DNA from: Dactylonectria macrodidyma
Lineage: Eukaryota; Ascomycota; Sordariomycetes; Hypocreales; Nectriaceae
NCBI GenBank assembly: GCA_020744425.1
Contig: JAGMUV010000022.1
Location: forward strand, 1 to 64,000
DNA length: 64,000 nucleotides
Direction of reading: 5' to 3'
Of the stretch, positions 32,228-44,435 are shown piece after piece. Under the pieces are notes generated by a model. The model worked only from the letters and a program-made list of their open reading frames with translations, was not told where the DNA came from and searched no databases. Numbering within the stretch: position 1 is the first letter of the stretch; each line of letters starts with the position of its first letter. Made by a program: the position numbers and the translations under genes.

Positions 32228-35200
32228 TCAGCCGAAGGCTGACTTTACATCAGTTCTTAAGTTTTCCCGAATAATGAGGGTGTGCCTTCCGTTAGGAAGG
32301 TCTTTCTTATTCGCGCCCGACCCTTCACACCCTGAGTCCCCGCCCGTCCCTGGCCTCTGATTGGTTGCAAAGTTATCTACCTTCTGATTGGCTAATAAAA
32401 TGTGGCTTCCTAACGGGAGGCCTTCCTAGCAAGCCGGTGTGGCGGCTGCTCCCCAGTTTGGTGCAGACAGGGGTAAATAAGTTTCTCAGAATCTGATTGG
32501 TCCAGACTTTTTATGGCCAGTCGCAAAACAACGCGCAACTGGCTAATAGCACCAAAAGAGTGGGGCCAATGGGTGCTAGCCCCTGAAAGGCTTACGCGGA
32601 GTGCTGGCAGCTTGTGTTTATTTGGAATTGTTTGTTTACTTAGTACTGTACCAGTGCCACGCGTTCAATTCATCTCCCCAATTCGACAGGTCTCGATATA
32701 GCCTCGTTAATTGAGTAATGGATTTCGGTCTCAACCCCGAAGAGCTCTCTACTGATTTACTCTTCGTTGTTTGTGCTCGTTGTGGGGAGGAGAGACCGGA
32801 GAGTGCCTTTACAGCAAAGAGGCAGTCTGCTGGGCAAACTAAGCAATGCATAGACTGCCGTAACCAGCGCGTTTCTCATGTAAGTTCTGCCTTCCTCGTC
32901 TATGAGTCTCTTAACCCTCATCAAAAGAAGCATTCAAGAACCAAAGTCGTGCTCCAGACGCTGCGGAACATTGCACTTCGTCCATCCTCACCTGGCAGAC
33001 CTGCCACGAAGAGAACCGAAGGAGATGCTGGCCTATCGCCTCCTAACGAGAGATCCGGAACCCAGCCTATATCGCTAGAGAAGCTACGGCAACTTCATAC
33101 AGCTAGGAGTTTATTCGGAGAGTCAATTAGCCAGCCGCACGTAGTGCTAGGGACGCCAATTCCACTAACCCAACAAAGCTCGCGGCTCTTCCGGGCTCTA
33201 GCTCCGTCACTGCCTGTGCAGCCAACGACCCATCCACTCGTCTCACATTCTGATCCATCTACTCTTCGAAGCAGCACACCTGGTGTGGATTACTCTTACT
33301 TGGCCACCAGGTTCTACAAGGGGGGGAAGGACTCGCAAGATGATTCCTCGAAGGCTGGGGCGAGGGCCAAGCTGGCTGTTATCCAGCGCGACCATCGTTC
33401 ACGACGCCGTGCAGGGGAGACTGTGTCACTAACTCCCACAATATCTCAACTTGGCGTCTTAGAAGATTTTGAGGGTCCTGGAGAAGGTATCCTTATTCTG
33501 TGGCCCCAGTAGTTTGTTCAGGCTAACCACGGAACGTAGATAGGAGTCAAGATCAACTACGACTGAGTGGGTTTCTAGATGGGGATGGGATAATCAAGGA
33601 AGGGGATGACAGGGGACAGTTCTCTGAATCTGATATTGACGCCGATGACTATTTCAACTTGCTGCTTTTACCTGCTCGACCACGGAGGTACCTCAAACAA
33701 TTAGGGGTAGAGTCTGATTCCGATCTAGGGGACGAAGACGAGAACGACGATAATGATTGCGTGGATGGGAGCCCTCTTCGCCATCGCTTGCGGCAGCCTT
33801 CCGCACAGCTAAGGCGTCGTCGCCGTGGTCCTGCCCCTAGTACAGGAGGGCGGCCAAGAAAATCTCAAAGGCAAACTCGATCTTCGATGCTGCCACGGCG
33901 TATTCGGAGCCCAGTGATAATTCCACCTGAAGAATCGGCGGTCTTTTATGCGCAAGATCCGGTGTGGAATGGCGACCTTGAGGCTTGCGCCTTGACTAGT
34001 CGCGATAAAGCAATCCTCTGCGAGTTCTGGACAAAGCTGGACAATGACCAAATGCAGTTTTGCGGTCGATGCTAGGAGTGTTGGTTCTAGATGAAAATCG
34101 ATTGCGATGGCATTTGTGCGCGTTGTTATTGAAAAGATGAGAAATGCCGCCCTGACGAGCCGTATTTCTTCTCTGCGGATAATCAGCTCGACTTTAGCCC
34201 TGTACTGGCCCGGTTGCCCCAGCTTATGCCTACTGAAGAGTCTTTGATTGCTCGTGTTCACGTCCACGTGAACATTATGCTTATGCGAGGGCAGTAGTAT
34301 AAGTATTGGAAGCATGTAGTTCACTTTCTCTATGAGGTTGGCCTAGTGTATAACCAGCTCCCGCTTCTACCGCAGGAGTTGAACATTGTATTACTACGTC
34401 CTGCTAATACGTCGTCCTATGCAATTCTTAGCCGGCAATTCACCCGCCAGTTCCGTGTCCGCCGCCAGCCGGTTGTCATATGGCTAGACTACCTCTGCCG
34501 CTATTATCCTGGCTATTGATGCATCGTCATCGATGAAGAGAGGCTAAATCAATTGCCCTAAGATGGCAATGTCCTGGATGCCATCCCCCAGAGTTAGGTG
34601 AAGGCTGCGGATGTTGGACCTGAGGAAGATCAGGAGGCAGAGCCTGACCTGGAGGATGAGGCTGCGGTGCCAGACCTGTTGGCCAAGGATACGGAGCTCA
34701 ATGCTCTGCGGTCTATTCTCGCCGGAGAATCAGAAGCTGATTCAGGGCTTTCTACAAGCTTCCAGGCGCAGGCGCAACACGAGCTGCGGCTCCCGAATAT
34801 ACGATACACACCCATTAATGAGTTCAATCGCTCTCATGCTCTACTCTCCTTAGCGTTTCTCTGCCTCTTTCCTAACGGTAGAGCTGACTTTATTAAACCT
34901 CGATTACGCTCTATTGATTATAAGGATTACGTCGAGCACGCGATGCGCTAGCACGACGGGCGTTTTGCATGCTACTCGACCTTCCGCTTCGTCGCCTTTA
35001 ACACACTAATGCGGTCACAGGCATGTTCACGGTCCAGATTCTTCGTGAAGCAACATGATGGGAGGCATCAGCCGCTTATGTGAGAGCAACTCATTCAGGC
35101 GCTTGAATATAGTGAGGACCCTGAGGCGCAGGCGCTGATCAACTCGATCATAAGGCATGCGGTTTCTATTCGCAGTATGCGTCCATTCTAGAATAAAAAG

Positions 35201-38200
35201 AAGCAAGACCTCAAGGCCTATGCCTATAACCTTGGTTGTCTTAGTGCATTTATTACATTTAGCCCAGCAGATTTATACTAGCGGAGTCTCTATTAGCATA
35301 TGCCTTAGTATAATGACTGGCTAGCTGCTACTAAGCCAGAGAGGATGGCTCTATTGCGCCGCCTATTATAATAGAACCCTTATATTACTGCTTTCTACTT
35401 CTACTACTAATACACCCTCTTTCGGGATATTATACTAAGTAAGAAGTTTAGTATTACAGATTACTGGGACTAGTATGAATAGCAAGGCTGTGGTAGCTTA
35501 TATAACCACGGCCTATACTGGATAGATAATTATCTAAGAGCCGACATGGAGGATGAAGCGGCTCGTAATGTATTTACACGCATATGGGGATTCTACGTCA
35601 CTACTATTAACCCTGAGCTAAGTAGGACTATGCCTTAGGGTGAGGGTAATCCCCTGAGCGTAGATCCCCTGAGTATAGAGATAACATTCCTGCAGCTCTT
35701 ATAAATCGTTAACCGTTGCTAGCGCCATAAGTGCAATACCACGTACTGCTTGCGCATGAGGAAGAGAACCGGTGATCTAGCGAGGGACATAGAAAGTGCC
35801 GCTGCGGATATCGAGGCAGCCAACGTTGCCAATCCAGAGAGGGAGTGTCATTTTGACTTCCCTCGTGCCTTGCGGGAGCTGGCCGCAGTGATCAGGAAAG
35901 AAGGCCGGTCGTACTACATCTTTAAAGCAGCCCGGAATGACAGCCTCATAAATAACTTCAACCCTGCGATTATCCTAGGCTAACTAGCCAATATTGACAT
36001 ATCTCCTTACACTAGCTTATAGGCAGTCCTTACATACACTACAAAGTATTGCAGTAAAGCTGAGAAGAAGACCGAGTCTTTCTCCCGGCTTGCGGACCAG
36101 GTCTTACCTCATACATCGCACGTTCAGCCCCTATTATCCTTCTCCTCTCGCCTTATAAATAAGCTGATCGCCGAGAGAGATTACTTAGCACAGGAGATTT
36201 CCCATCTGCTGCTTAACATTCCGCTGCAAGAAGGCACCCGCATGGTTATCACTATGGACTGCCGTCCGTTAGAGCGACAGGCGCGTTCGTATCGTGTGGA
36301 TGGAGATGTTAACAAGGCCATCGGCAGCTATAGGAAATATCTAGCGAGAAAGGACCAGCATGATGATATAACGTATCTCGAATACCTATAGTCGTACAAT
36401 CTTAATACATAGAGGAGACTCGCTGCTTACACGAAGAAGAGGGTCCTGTCTTACTTCCCTCGCTATAAATCCATAGAAGCCTCTTCCCAGTTTAACGACT
36501 TCTGTCATATTAAATTGATAATAGTTCATCTACATCGCTTTCCAGAAGAGTTGCTCGTTATAGGTGGCCAGCAGTTCGATTCTTTCACAGCCAGGTATAT
36601 GTGCTGCAGACAGCTCTACGATACCTATGCGGACGATCATTATAGAGAGCTGGATACGGATGAATTAATAGCAGAGGACGATGAGTTTAAGCTTAAGGCC
36701 TATGAGGAGCCCATCGCAGAGGAGGATTAGCATAAACTCGCCTGCATACTACCTGACCGCCCGCTAGAAGAAGAGGATATCGACATCCTTAGCCGCCGAG
36801 ATATTAATATTAATTACGATTAGACCCCTTATGTTAGGCAGTATACTAATAATAGCATTCTCAACGGCGACTACTAGAAGCAACGTAAAGCGGAAAACAC
36901 CCTTGACCTTAATGTAGATAATCAGCCATTAGAGGCTCGCGATTCCCTAAATCCAGAGCAGCGCCTGGTGTATGATATAGTGATGGGCTACTTCTTGACC
37001 CGGGATCCCTCCCAGTTATTACTCCATATGGATAGCGGAGGCAGCACTGGCAAGTCATATCTCATTAACCTGCTCTCGGCGCACCTCTAAGCTGTAATAT
37101 GGGGGAGGGGGACACCTATTTAGCGTGCCGCGCCTACGGGCATTGCGGGAAATCAGATTTCAGGCACTACCTTGCATTCCCTGTTACACCTACTAATCAA
37201 TAAGGACTTTAAGCTTCTCTCAGCCATTGATAAGGCCTAGCTCTAGAAGAAGCTTAAAGATATCAAGTATCTAATCATTAATGAGAAGAGCATGCTAGGA
37301 CTGCGTCAGTTATTTTAGATCGATGACTGTCTCCGAGAGGCATTTCTGAATAAGAATGAAGAGTTCTTTAGCAGCCTGAACATACTGTTAGTTGGTGACT
37401 TCTTTTAGCTTCCCCCTGTACTGCAGAAGCCGCTTTATTATAATAAAGAGGTTCAGGGAGTAGAGATCAAGGGCAGAAACGCATATAGGCGATTCGATAA
37501 ATCGGTCTTCTTAAAGGTTGTCTAGCAGCAGCGTGGCGACGATCAGGAGGCATTCTGCCTAGCTCTCGGGGAATTGCGGCTGCTTTAACTATCTGTGGAG
37601 TCCTAGAAGCTCCTGTCCAGCCGCATACAAGCAAAACTAGACGATCAAGAGGTTGCAAGGTTTATCAATACCTTATGAGTATACGCTACTAAAGATAGGG
37701 TGAACGAATATAACTACTATCACCTTAACCACCTTAGCTAGCCAGTCATCCGGGTCATAGCTAAGAACGTCGGCCCTGGCGCGGCTGCTGCGCCTGATGA
37801 TAAGGCGGGCAACCTTGCGAAGCAGATCCCCATATGCATTGGCTCCCGTCTGATGCTGACGTCTAACCTTTGGCAGCCAGTTGGCCTTTGTAACGGCGCT
37901 CGCAGCACAGTTTACAATATCGGCTGGGCACCTAGGGCCGACCCTATCTAAGACCCTCCTTATGTTATTATAATAGAATTTAATAAATATAGCGGACTAG
38001 TATTCCTAATTACTGCTAATAGTAGGAAGATTATACTAATTCTCTTAGTAGAGAGGGACTTCCTTATCGGAGCCACTCTCTGCGCTTACACTCAGTTTTC
38101 CCTAATCGTATGCTATATAATTACTATATATAACTTAAGTCAAAAAGCATTACTAAAGATATAATAGTTATAGATCTATCCTGCCAGGACTTTCAGACTG

Positions 38201-38525
38201 GTTTAAATTATATAGCTATCTCTTGTGTAAAAACGCTTAAGGGTCTGATATTAGATGCACTATTTGATTATAATCACCTGGTCTACGGGTCTCCTCCGGA
38301 TAGCATGAAGATAAAGATAAGGAATCAGGAGCTTAGGAAACGACAAGTGCTTACACGGAATCCGTATATATCATATAATACTAAGAATGGCCATGGCAAT
38401 GGATCAGTACGTAGATAATGCAGTAGTGGTAATAGCTTCCCGGCCTGCGGACATACAGCCTTCGGCTGAGGCTACCCCATGCACCCCATCGCCGCTCCAA
38501 TGTGCATGGGGTGACGTAGTATTTT
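32228..38525 (+). mobile_element. Helitron 2 (Helitron2/Helentron-like), 6.3 kb
   Basis: The 5' end TCAGCCGAAGGCTGAC follows a T and forms a hairpin by itself (CAGCC/GGCTG). The 3' side (about 38455-38525) has the inverse ACAGCCTTCGGCTGAG, a hairpin with stem CACCCCAT/ATGGGGTG, and terminal GTAGTATTTT followed by an A. The last 140 bases are nearly identical to Helitron 1. The interior has the same gene order but more decay. Confidence 0.9.
32718..38418 (+). pseudogene. RepHel protein of Helitron 2, decayed
   Basis: The first frame, 32718-33512, is open with a Cys finger (CARCGEERPESAF, CIDCRNQR), perhaps with a small intron near 32881-32932, and a Pro/Ser-rich region shared with Helitron 1. 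Next come an Arg-rich linker with CGRC (33659-34075) and the Helitron-like N-terminal region (34598-34951). The Rep motif reads GSLYNHGLYW at 35492-35521, so the first His of HxH is Tyr. Tyr motif YTTKYCSK lies near 36035-36058 and Walker A, GGSTGKS, near 37036-37056. The helicase end resembles that of Helitron 1 and stops at 38416-38418. Dozens of TAG/TAA at Trp/Gln sites kill it. Confidence 0.87.
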
Positions 38526-39630
38526 ATTGTCCTACGACGCTGGCATGCGGTGTTATAAAAACAGATCACTGGAGATAAAATTCCAGCCGAATTGGGAGGG
38601 AGGTAAGGATGTTGGTGTTGGTGCGGACGGCGGACGGCGGACGGCGGGGAAGTGATCGATTCGCTGTTAGCCGGCACGCAACAAGGCACAGTGCTTGTTG
38701 AAATACACTGTGTATAGCACTGTTCATGTCTGCAAAAAAAACCGTAAGCGCGTTTTCCGTTGCTTATTAGCCCTTGTTGAATTTGGTGATCTGAAGCTGG
38801 ATGGTTAGCGTCTGTGTGTCTCTAGTGACCAACCTTGCTGCTTCATGGACCGGGGGCGTTCATTCAAACATTAGCGGCGAAGTCAAACTCTAGGATATGG
38901 TCTGATGAAGGACACAACGTGATGAGAGGGAAACCACTGAGTGGCTCGATCAATAGATTGAAGGCGGTCGTTGTTGACTAGAATAGCCCCCCTGTTGACC
39001 CTTGCAAGCTGAAGACCACGCCGATGCCCTGACTCAGGGCGCTTCTGGAAACTCGGCACAATCCGACTGATGACGTTACCCCAGGATGAACGATAAGAGC
39101 AGGAATGGCTGGGGCCACCATCCATCCCGTCGCTATCAGTGCCCCACCAGAGAGATCTTGCCTTGGCATCGACGAATTTCTGTCTATGGAATCAGGATTC
39201 ATAGGGCTGAACTGTGACCTTCGTTGATCCTTCAGAGAGCCGCAATAACATCAAAAGACCCATGATATCTCCGATGAAGCCGTGAGCGATGTCGGCTTTA
39301 CTCAGCTGCTGCCAAAGTAGTCGCCATCACGGTCCCTTAATAGACCAGTCCTTCTTGTTCCTATCATATGCTAAGTCGAGACGGCATTGTCGGGTCGCAC
39401 CTCCGACTTGGACCCTGGGCATAGCGTCGGCGCGGTTGCCAATTGGAGATGGATTGCCCGCCTTGGTTTGAGGGAAAGTGAGGAAAGCTAGACTGCCGCT
39501 ATCGATCTAACAGAGAGATACTCCTCTGGGATGAGGTCCGGAGGAGTCCTCCATGATCATGATGAGGGAGGGGGAGCGACTAGGCCGGCAGGGGCGTGCG
39601 ACTGAAGACGACATGATCGGGCCAGGTCTA
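38526..39630. other. Stretch without a recognised gene
   Basis: Non-coding apart from one open minus-strand frame listed separately (38883-39191). The left edge is the 3' border of Helitron 2. Confidence 0.4.
38883..39191 (-). CDS. Possible fragment of an unrecognised protein
   Basis: About 100 open codons from after a stop to TAG at 38883, with a protein-like composition: a Trp pair (LWWGTDSDG), RIVPSF, GLQLARVNRGAILV, QWFPSHHVVSFIRP. The only ATG is at 39125, within the stretch. No family recognised, and no intact start or neighbours support a complete gene. It could be the tail of a larger decayed gene. Confidence 0.3.
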   Translation of the reverse strand, partial: FHRQKFVDAKARSLWWGTDSDGMDGGPSHSCSYRSSWGNVISRIVPSFQKRPESGHRRGLQLARVNRGAILVNNDRLQSIDRATQWFPSHHVVSFIRPYPRV

Positions 39631-39898
39631 TCCCTTAGAGTGCGCTAAGGCAACCCTTCAATGCCGCGCCCCACACCTTCTCTACCAAGGCCAAGGTACA
39701 TGGAGTGACCCGAACCATACGGAAATCGCAGTATCTATATAGGCAGTGTGATGTAGCTCTTTGTAGATAGGGAAATTTCTAGGACTTCTATCACCATAGA
39801 AAATAGGTGGGGTTAGAGGTACCTTTCAGTTGCTTTACTCTTATTGGCTAGACCCCCTTGCAAGCCAGCTACATGTTGCCTCACCGCACTCTAAGGGA
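39631..39898. mobile_element. TA-flanked MITE
   Basis: 268 bp with inverted ends TCCCTTAGAGTGCGCTAAGG and the near-exact inverse at 39875-39898. TA lies on both sides (39629-39630 and 39899-39900). No reading frame. It is a Tc1/mariner-type non-autonomous element by its TA duplication; no autonomous partner is seen in the window. Confidence 0.85.
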
Positions 39899-41924
39899 TA
39901 GTATGGGATGCGATAAATAGATAGATGAATGGATGTGATGACGATTGATTGGAGAGTCTGAATAGAGAAAGAGGTCAATGAATGATGTAATGTGGCTTAG
40001 GAAAGAAATTGTGTATTCGGCACTCTATACAGTGTAGACACAAAAGCGAAAAACATGGATCTTGTGATGCTATTATGGATGCAGCTAGTGCTAATTTAGC
40101 GGCGCTTGGATGGCCTAGGCCCTCTAAACTTCCGTCCACTGTTCCCCGGGACGCCCAACCACTGGAGATTCTCTGTCATGTAGGGGTCCGTAGCGGACCC
40201 ATCCACTATAATAGCGGTGCCTGGGGCGGCGTCATAGGGCGGTGCGAGGTTTCTAATGGACCCTGGAGCTCCACCTAGAAGCTGTTCCGTCGGGTTTAGG
40301 TTTCAATGGCTAATAACATCGGACTTTCTACATTACCCCAGGGTCGCAACAATATTCCCCAAGTTTCCACCTTCATGTAGTACAAAAGGAAGCATGTTTC
40401 TCTAACACCCCGGTTCCACCTAGGACCCCATTTTCCCTAGAATCTGGAGCTTGATTGGCATTGCATCTAGACATCTCTATCTGGACGTCAATTATACTGA
40501 CGACCCGACATCATATTAGAGCAGATGGGAAGAGCTGGAGAAAACGGAAACAGGATGGATTCCAATCCATGGCCTTCAGGCCTCAAGGGAGGCCCCAATC
40601 GATCTCTCCCGTGTGCGCCACATCGCATTCTCTCCCTCCCCTGCCTAAAGACGGATTACGGCTGAATGTCGACTTAGCAAGGGCTGCAACCCTGCAAGCT
40701 CATCATCTTCACTTCCCAATGAAACTTTCCATATACCCAAGACCATACAATCGTCACTATAATCGGGCGTTAAGAGCAGAAGCCTCGCCGCCACTATGTT
40801 CTTCTCCCTCTTGTTAGCTTGGCTTCCAGAGACTAGCGCAGAAGTGACAGGGAGAAAATAGTGCAGCTTGCAGGAAGACTTACCTCTTTGGGGCGACCTC
40901 GGCTGGTGACAAATCTCTGACATCTGTCCCATTCTCCAACCACAATCCAGACTCTCCCCGGCTAGTCCACGGCAACTTCCACTAGCACGCTTCTCGAACC
41001 GGCAAGATTCGACTAACTTACGCCAAGGCAGTCCATCCGTCTCTTAGATCATATCCCCTCTCCTCGGCTACCGACCCATCACACATGACACCTCTCCCAT
41101 CCCTACTCCAGACCTCCATTTCAAAAGTTTTGCCCTAGGCTAAAGACGCCACAGCCCTTCATCCCTATAAGTTACTTTAGATACAAAGAGGGTAAGCTAT
41201 CGCTTTTAATGCGTCTACTCTACTCTCCATAGTTCTAAAGGGTGATATGTACCTGATTTTAGAGATAGTGATTAGCAGCATTCTACAATCCTTGACCTTT
41301 TAGAGCAAGCAAAAGTATGTTAGCTTTAATTTGATTGGCTGTTTTAATTTTGCTATGGACCGAGCTTTTGAAATGCTCATCCGTTGAAGAAAAGAAGTTA
41401 CTCTGAGTAGGTTGGTGATGGCGACGACGCACGACGCCATCTCGGCACCCCTTGAACCCCTGGTGAGAGGCTCGTGCTTTGACGCCCAGGTGGGCCCTGA
41501 CAGCTCCTGGCTTTAGACCTGTTCTCTCATCGAGATGGCTGCGAGAACCCTGGCCAGGACGCCAGGTCCAGACTGATAAGGCTCCATCTAACATGGCGCC
41601 AACTCAACCGCTAGTCAAGTGGATATCTCATCATTTCGCATGTTGCTCACTCGCACTCGGCTGGGAGAGCAGAGAGCAAGAAATAACCCTGTGTGTGTCA
41701 TTCTTCAGAGGCCTAGCTCGTCTATCGAGGTTCTGGTCTTTTCCTTTGGAACTACCGTGGTGATTCCGCCTCCAGAGCAATCCAGTAATCTCACCCAGTC
41801 CCTTCATCTCCTACGTACCCCTCGACTCACAAAGGGACCCGAAGCCCCTACACTCACTCACAAGTTTCTATGCTCAGGGCAGCATCTTCCCGTCCACCCC
41901 TTTGACAAACCACTTCAGCACAGC
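39899..41924. other. Long stretch without a supported gene
   Basis: Only short, composition-driven frames on both strands. The last 200 bases, pyrimidine-rich with TCATCTCC-like words, are the likely promoter and leader of the membrane protein gene that starts at 41925. Confidence 0.4.
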
Positions 41925-43199
41925 ATGGCCTTCTACTCAGAGGCCCCCGAGGCGCGGCCCTTCAGCAAGGACAAGCCGACGTTGCTGATGTCATGGTGGA
42001 TCACCCTCTTCTGCATAGTCATCATCCTCCTCCGTCTCTCTGGTCGTTACATCCGCGTCGAGAAGTTGCTCCGCGAGGACAAGATCATCGCTGCAGCCCT
42101 GCTGCCGCTGGTCATGCGCGCCGTCTGTGTGCATTTTGTGTTGCGGTGTGGCACAAACAATGTCCGCCTTGACGGGCTTAATCTCACACAGGATGAGATC
42201 GATAAGAGAGTTATTGGTAGCCATCTCGTATTGGCTAGCCGTGTATTTTACGCGGCCATGCAAGTCTCTCTATCTCTCTCCTTTCCCTTCCTACTACTGA
42301 TCTTGCTGACCAATACCCCCTATAGCCTTTGGATTATTAAATCCACCACCCTCGAGTTCTTCAGCCGCCTCGCCATGGCGACAAGGAAGAAGTCCCACGC
42401 GCTCATGACCCTCATTATGCGCTGGACCCTCATCGCTACCTTCATAGCCGTCATTATCAGTAACCTGGCCGAATGCCAGCCCTTTACCCACTACTGGCAG
42501 GTCAAACCAGACCCTGGTGGAAAATGCCGCCAGGGCTTCGCCCAGCTCATTATCATGGGTGCCTGTAATGTTATAACTGACATTATCCTCGTTACCTTCC
42601 CCATCCCTATCATCCTATTAAGCCAGATCGCCACCAAGCGCAAGGTCCTCCTCATCATGCTCTTCAGTATGGGCCTGATCATTGTCGGCATCACTCTTTA
42701 CCGCGTGCCATACATCATCCAGCAGAACGGCAGACAGGTCGACCGCACTATGTGGGCATCCGTTGAGATCCTCACCTCCACCGCTGTTGGCAACACCGTC
42801 GCGCTGGGATCCTTCCTCCGCGACAGCGGCATCAAGCGCAAGAAGTTCGACGGCGCTGACAGTTACTCGGGCTACTCTGGCTCACGATCGCAGTCTCAAC
42901 CTACTAAGCTCACCCACACGGCGGCACGCAACTGGGAGGAGGAGAGCGAGGATGGGCAGCCTGGGAAGACGACCGAAGGCCTCTGGTCGAGCAGCCGCGG
43001 CGCGTCACACGCGCACGCTGACTCTATCTCCAAGTTGGATGGCTCGCGTAAGTCGGGCGAGAGGCCTGTGAGTCCGACGCAGAGCCACGATTCGCTCATT
43101 ACGCGGGATCAGCTGCAAGCCTCGGTGGAGATTCCTTGTGCAGAGTTCCCTTACCGGCCGCCTTCGGCGATAATAGTGGGCGGGTCAAAAGATCTTTAA
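41925..43199 (+). CDS. PTH11-like integral membrane protein (fungal rhodopsin domain)
   Basis: Start ATG 41925; the frame is open further upstream but has no better ATG. About seven hydrophobic helices: the first at SWWITLFCIVIILLRLSGRY, then EDKIIAAALLPLVMRAVCVH, ASRVFYAA..LWIIKSTTLEF, RWTLIATFIAVIISNLAE. Hallmarks are CQPFTHYW with GGKCRQG (paired Cys), NVITDIILVTFPIPI, and RTMWASVE. The cytosolic tail (about 90 residues) is Ser-rich. Known: PF20684-type proteins include PTH11, a surface-sensing receptor. A 66-nt intron at 42260-42325 with a GC donor (GCAAGT), GCTGAC branch and TAG acceptor is likely; spliced length 402 residues, unspliced 424 with the frame open. No defect seen. Confidence 0.88.
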   Translation: MAFYSEAPEARPFSKDKPTLLMSWWITLFCIVIILLRLSGRYIRVEKLLREDKIIAAALLPLVMRAVCVHFVLRCGTNNVRLDGLNLTQDEIDKRVIGSHLVLASRVFYAAMQVSLSLSFPFLLLILLTNTPYSLWIIKSTTLEFFSRLAMATRKKSHALMTLIMRWTLIATFIAVIISNLAECQPFTHYWQVKPDPGGKCRQGFAQLIIMGACNVITDIILVTFPIPIILLSQIATKRKVLLIMLFSMGLIIVGITLYRVPYIIQQNGRQVDRTMWASVEILTSTAVGNTVALGSFLRDSGIKRKKFDGADSYSGYSGSRSQSQPTKLTHTAARNWEEESEDGQPGKTTEGLWSSSRGASHAHADSISKLDGSRKSGERPVSPTQSHDSLITRDQLQASVEIPCAEFPYRPPSAIIVGGSKDL

Positions 43200-44435
43200 C
43201 AGGGGAATACACTCCGCAGGAGTCACATGTAAAGAGGGTATTGACATGAGATTGGTATGATATGGGTATGATATGGGTATGATATGGGTAAATTTTAGAG
43301 TCTGGATGACTTGTACAACCTCAAATGTTTAATATTGGGCCAGATTACATCAAAGGGCCGGATGATTTTGCTTTGTCCCCGTTGAGGTGGAAGACAGTGT
43401 CTTAGACCCAATTGGGGCTCGGGCCTCCTTGTTACCTGACAACCGCATGGACTTGCGGAGGGGCTGTCCGTGCCATTACTTGTATGTACCGGAATCGGGG
43501 CCGGATCTATGCCTGAGAGATTGATGGAGTTGCTATGAAGCACTGAAAGGATGGCGTGTGAGTGGGCCAGTTGGAGTAGTTGAACTGGCCCGCGGACTAT
43601 CAATGAGGGAGAGGGTGGGTTTAATATCTGATCTGATGCATGGGGTGACGTCTCTCCCCCGGACACGACACAGATCACGACTGTAAAGAGTCTCTTGAGA
43701 TTGTCATCGTGAACAAAAGTAATCGTGTTGTTGATGGTGAACGAAAGCAAAAGCCGTGGGAAAGAAAGGACCTCGCTTAACTTGGGTTAAGATCCTAACT
43801 TCGTGATACTCAACTAGCGACAGAGGCCGGCTAGGCTTGTGTCGTGCCGTGTGGCAGGGATTAGTATCAGGGATGAAACCATCTGTTTAATTGACTAAAA
43901 TGGTGGCGGCGCCACGGGTGTTTAGCTTCCGACGCACCCTACAGACTAGAGCGCTTCGAGATCACCAGGGGTATGAATGCCCTAGTGACTTCCAGGGTGG
44001 TGGCTTGCTGTCGCAGCAGGCAGGTATTTGATATAATGACACAACTGGACCAACGGGGAACGTGAGAGATAATGATCATGTGTTGTGTACGGAGTAGATC
44101 CCTGCCCGGTTATCACCTTCTCCCCAGCCCATCTCCATCCCCATAGTTTCTTGGAGAGTGAAACTGAGTATTCCCCTCCATTCGGGAAGCTTCTTTATTA
44201 CTTCTCTTTCTCCTCCCTCCCCTCCCCCCCCTCTCTCTCTTTCATTCCTCGTTACACATCCCGTTACCGACGGGACGGATCCTAACGAAATCCTTCTCTC
44301 CTCTCCCCCCTCCCCCTCGCTTCAAATCTATTCCATCCATCTTTTGAATCCTTCCGTCCCCTTACTCCATCTTCCCAACTAACATTTCTTATTATCCGCC
44401 CTTCCCCCGATCGAACCCTGACATAAAAAATCAAG
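43200..44435. other. Intergenic region between membrane protein and permease
   Basis: No gene recognised. Contains a small tandem repeat (43256-43288). At 44215-44400 are long C/T-rich tracts directly upstream of the permease start, typical of a fungal 5' leader. Confidence 0.45.
43256..43288. repeat. 11-bp tandem repeat, three copies
   Basis: TATGATATGGG repeated three times without change just after the stop of the PTH11-like gene. Confidence 0.9.

Noticed and set aside
41619..41924. Upstream extension of the PTH11-like frame
   Set aside because: No ATG in this part and no hydrophobic or family-like sequence; it is probably the 5' leader.
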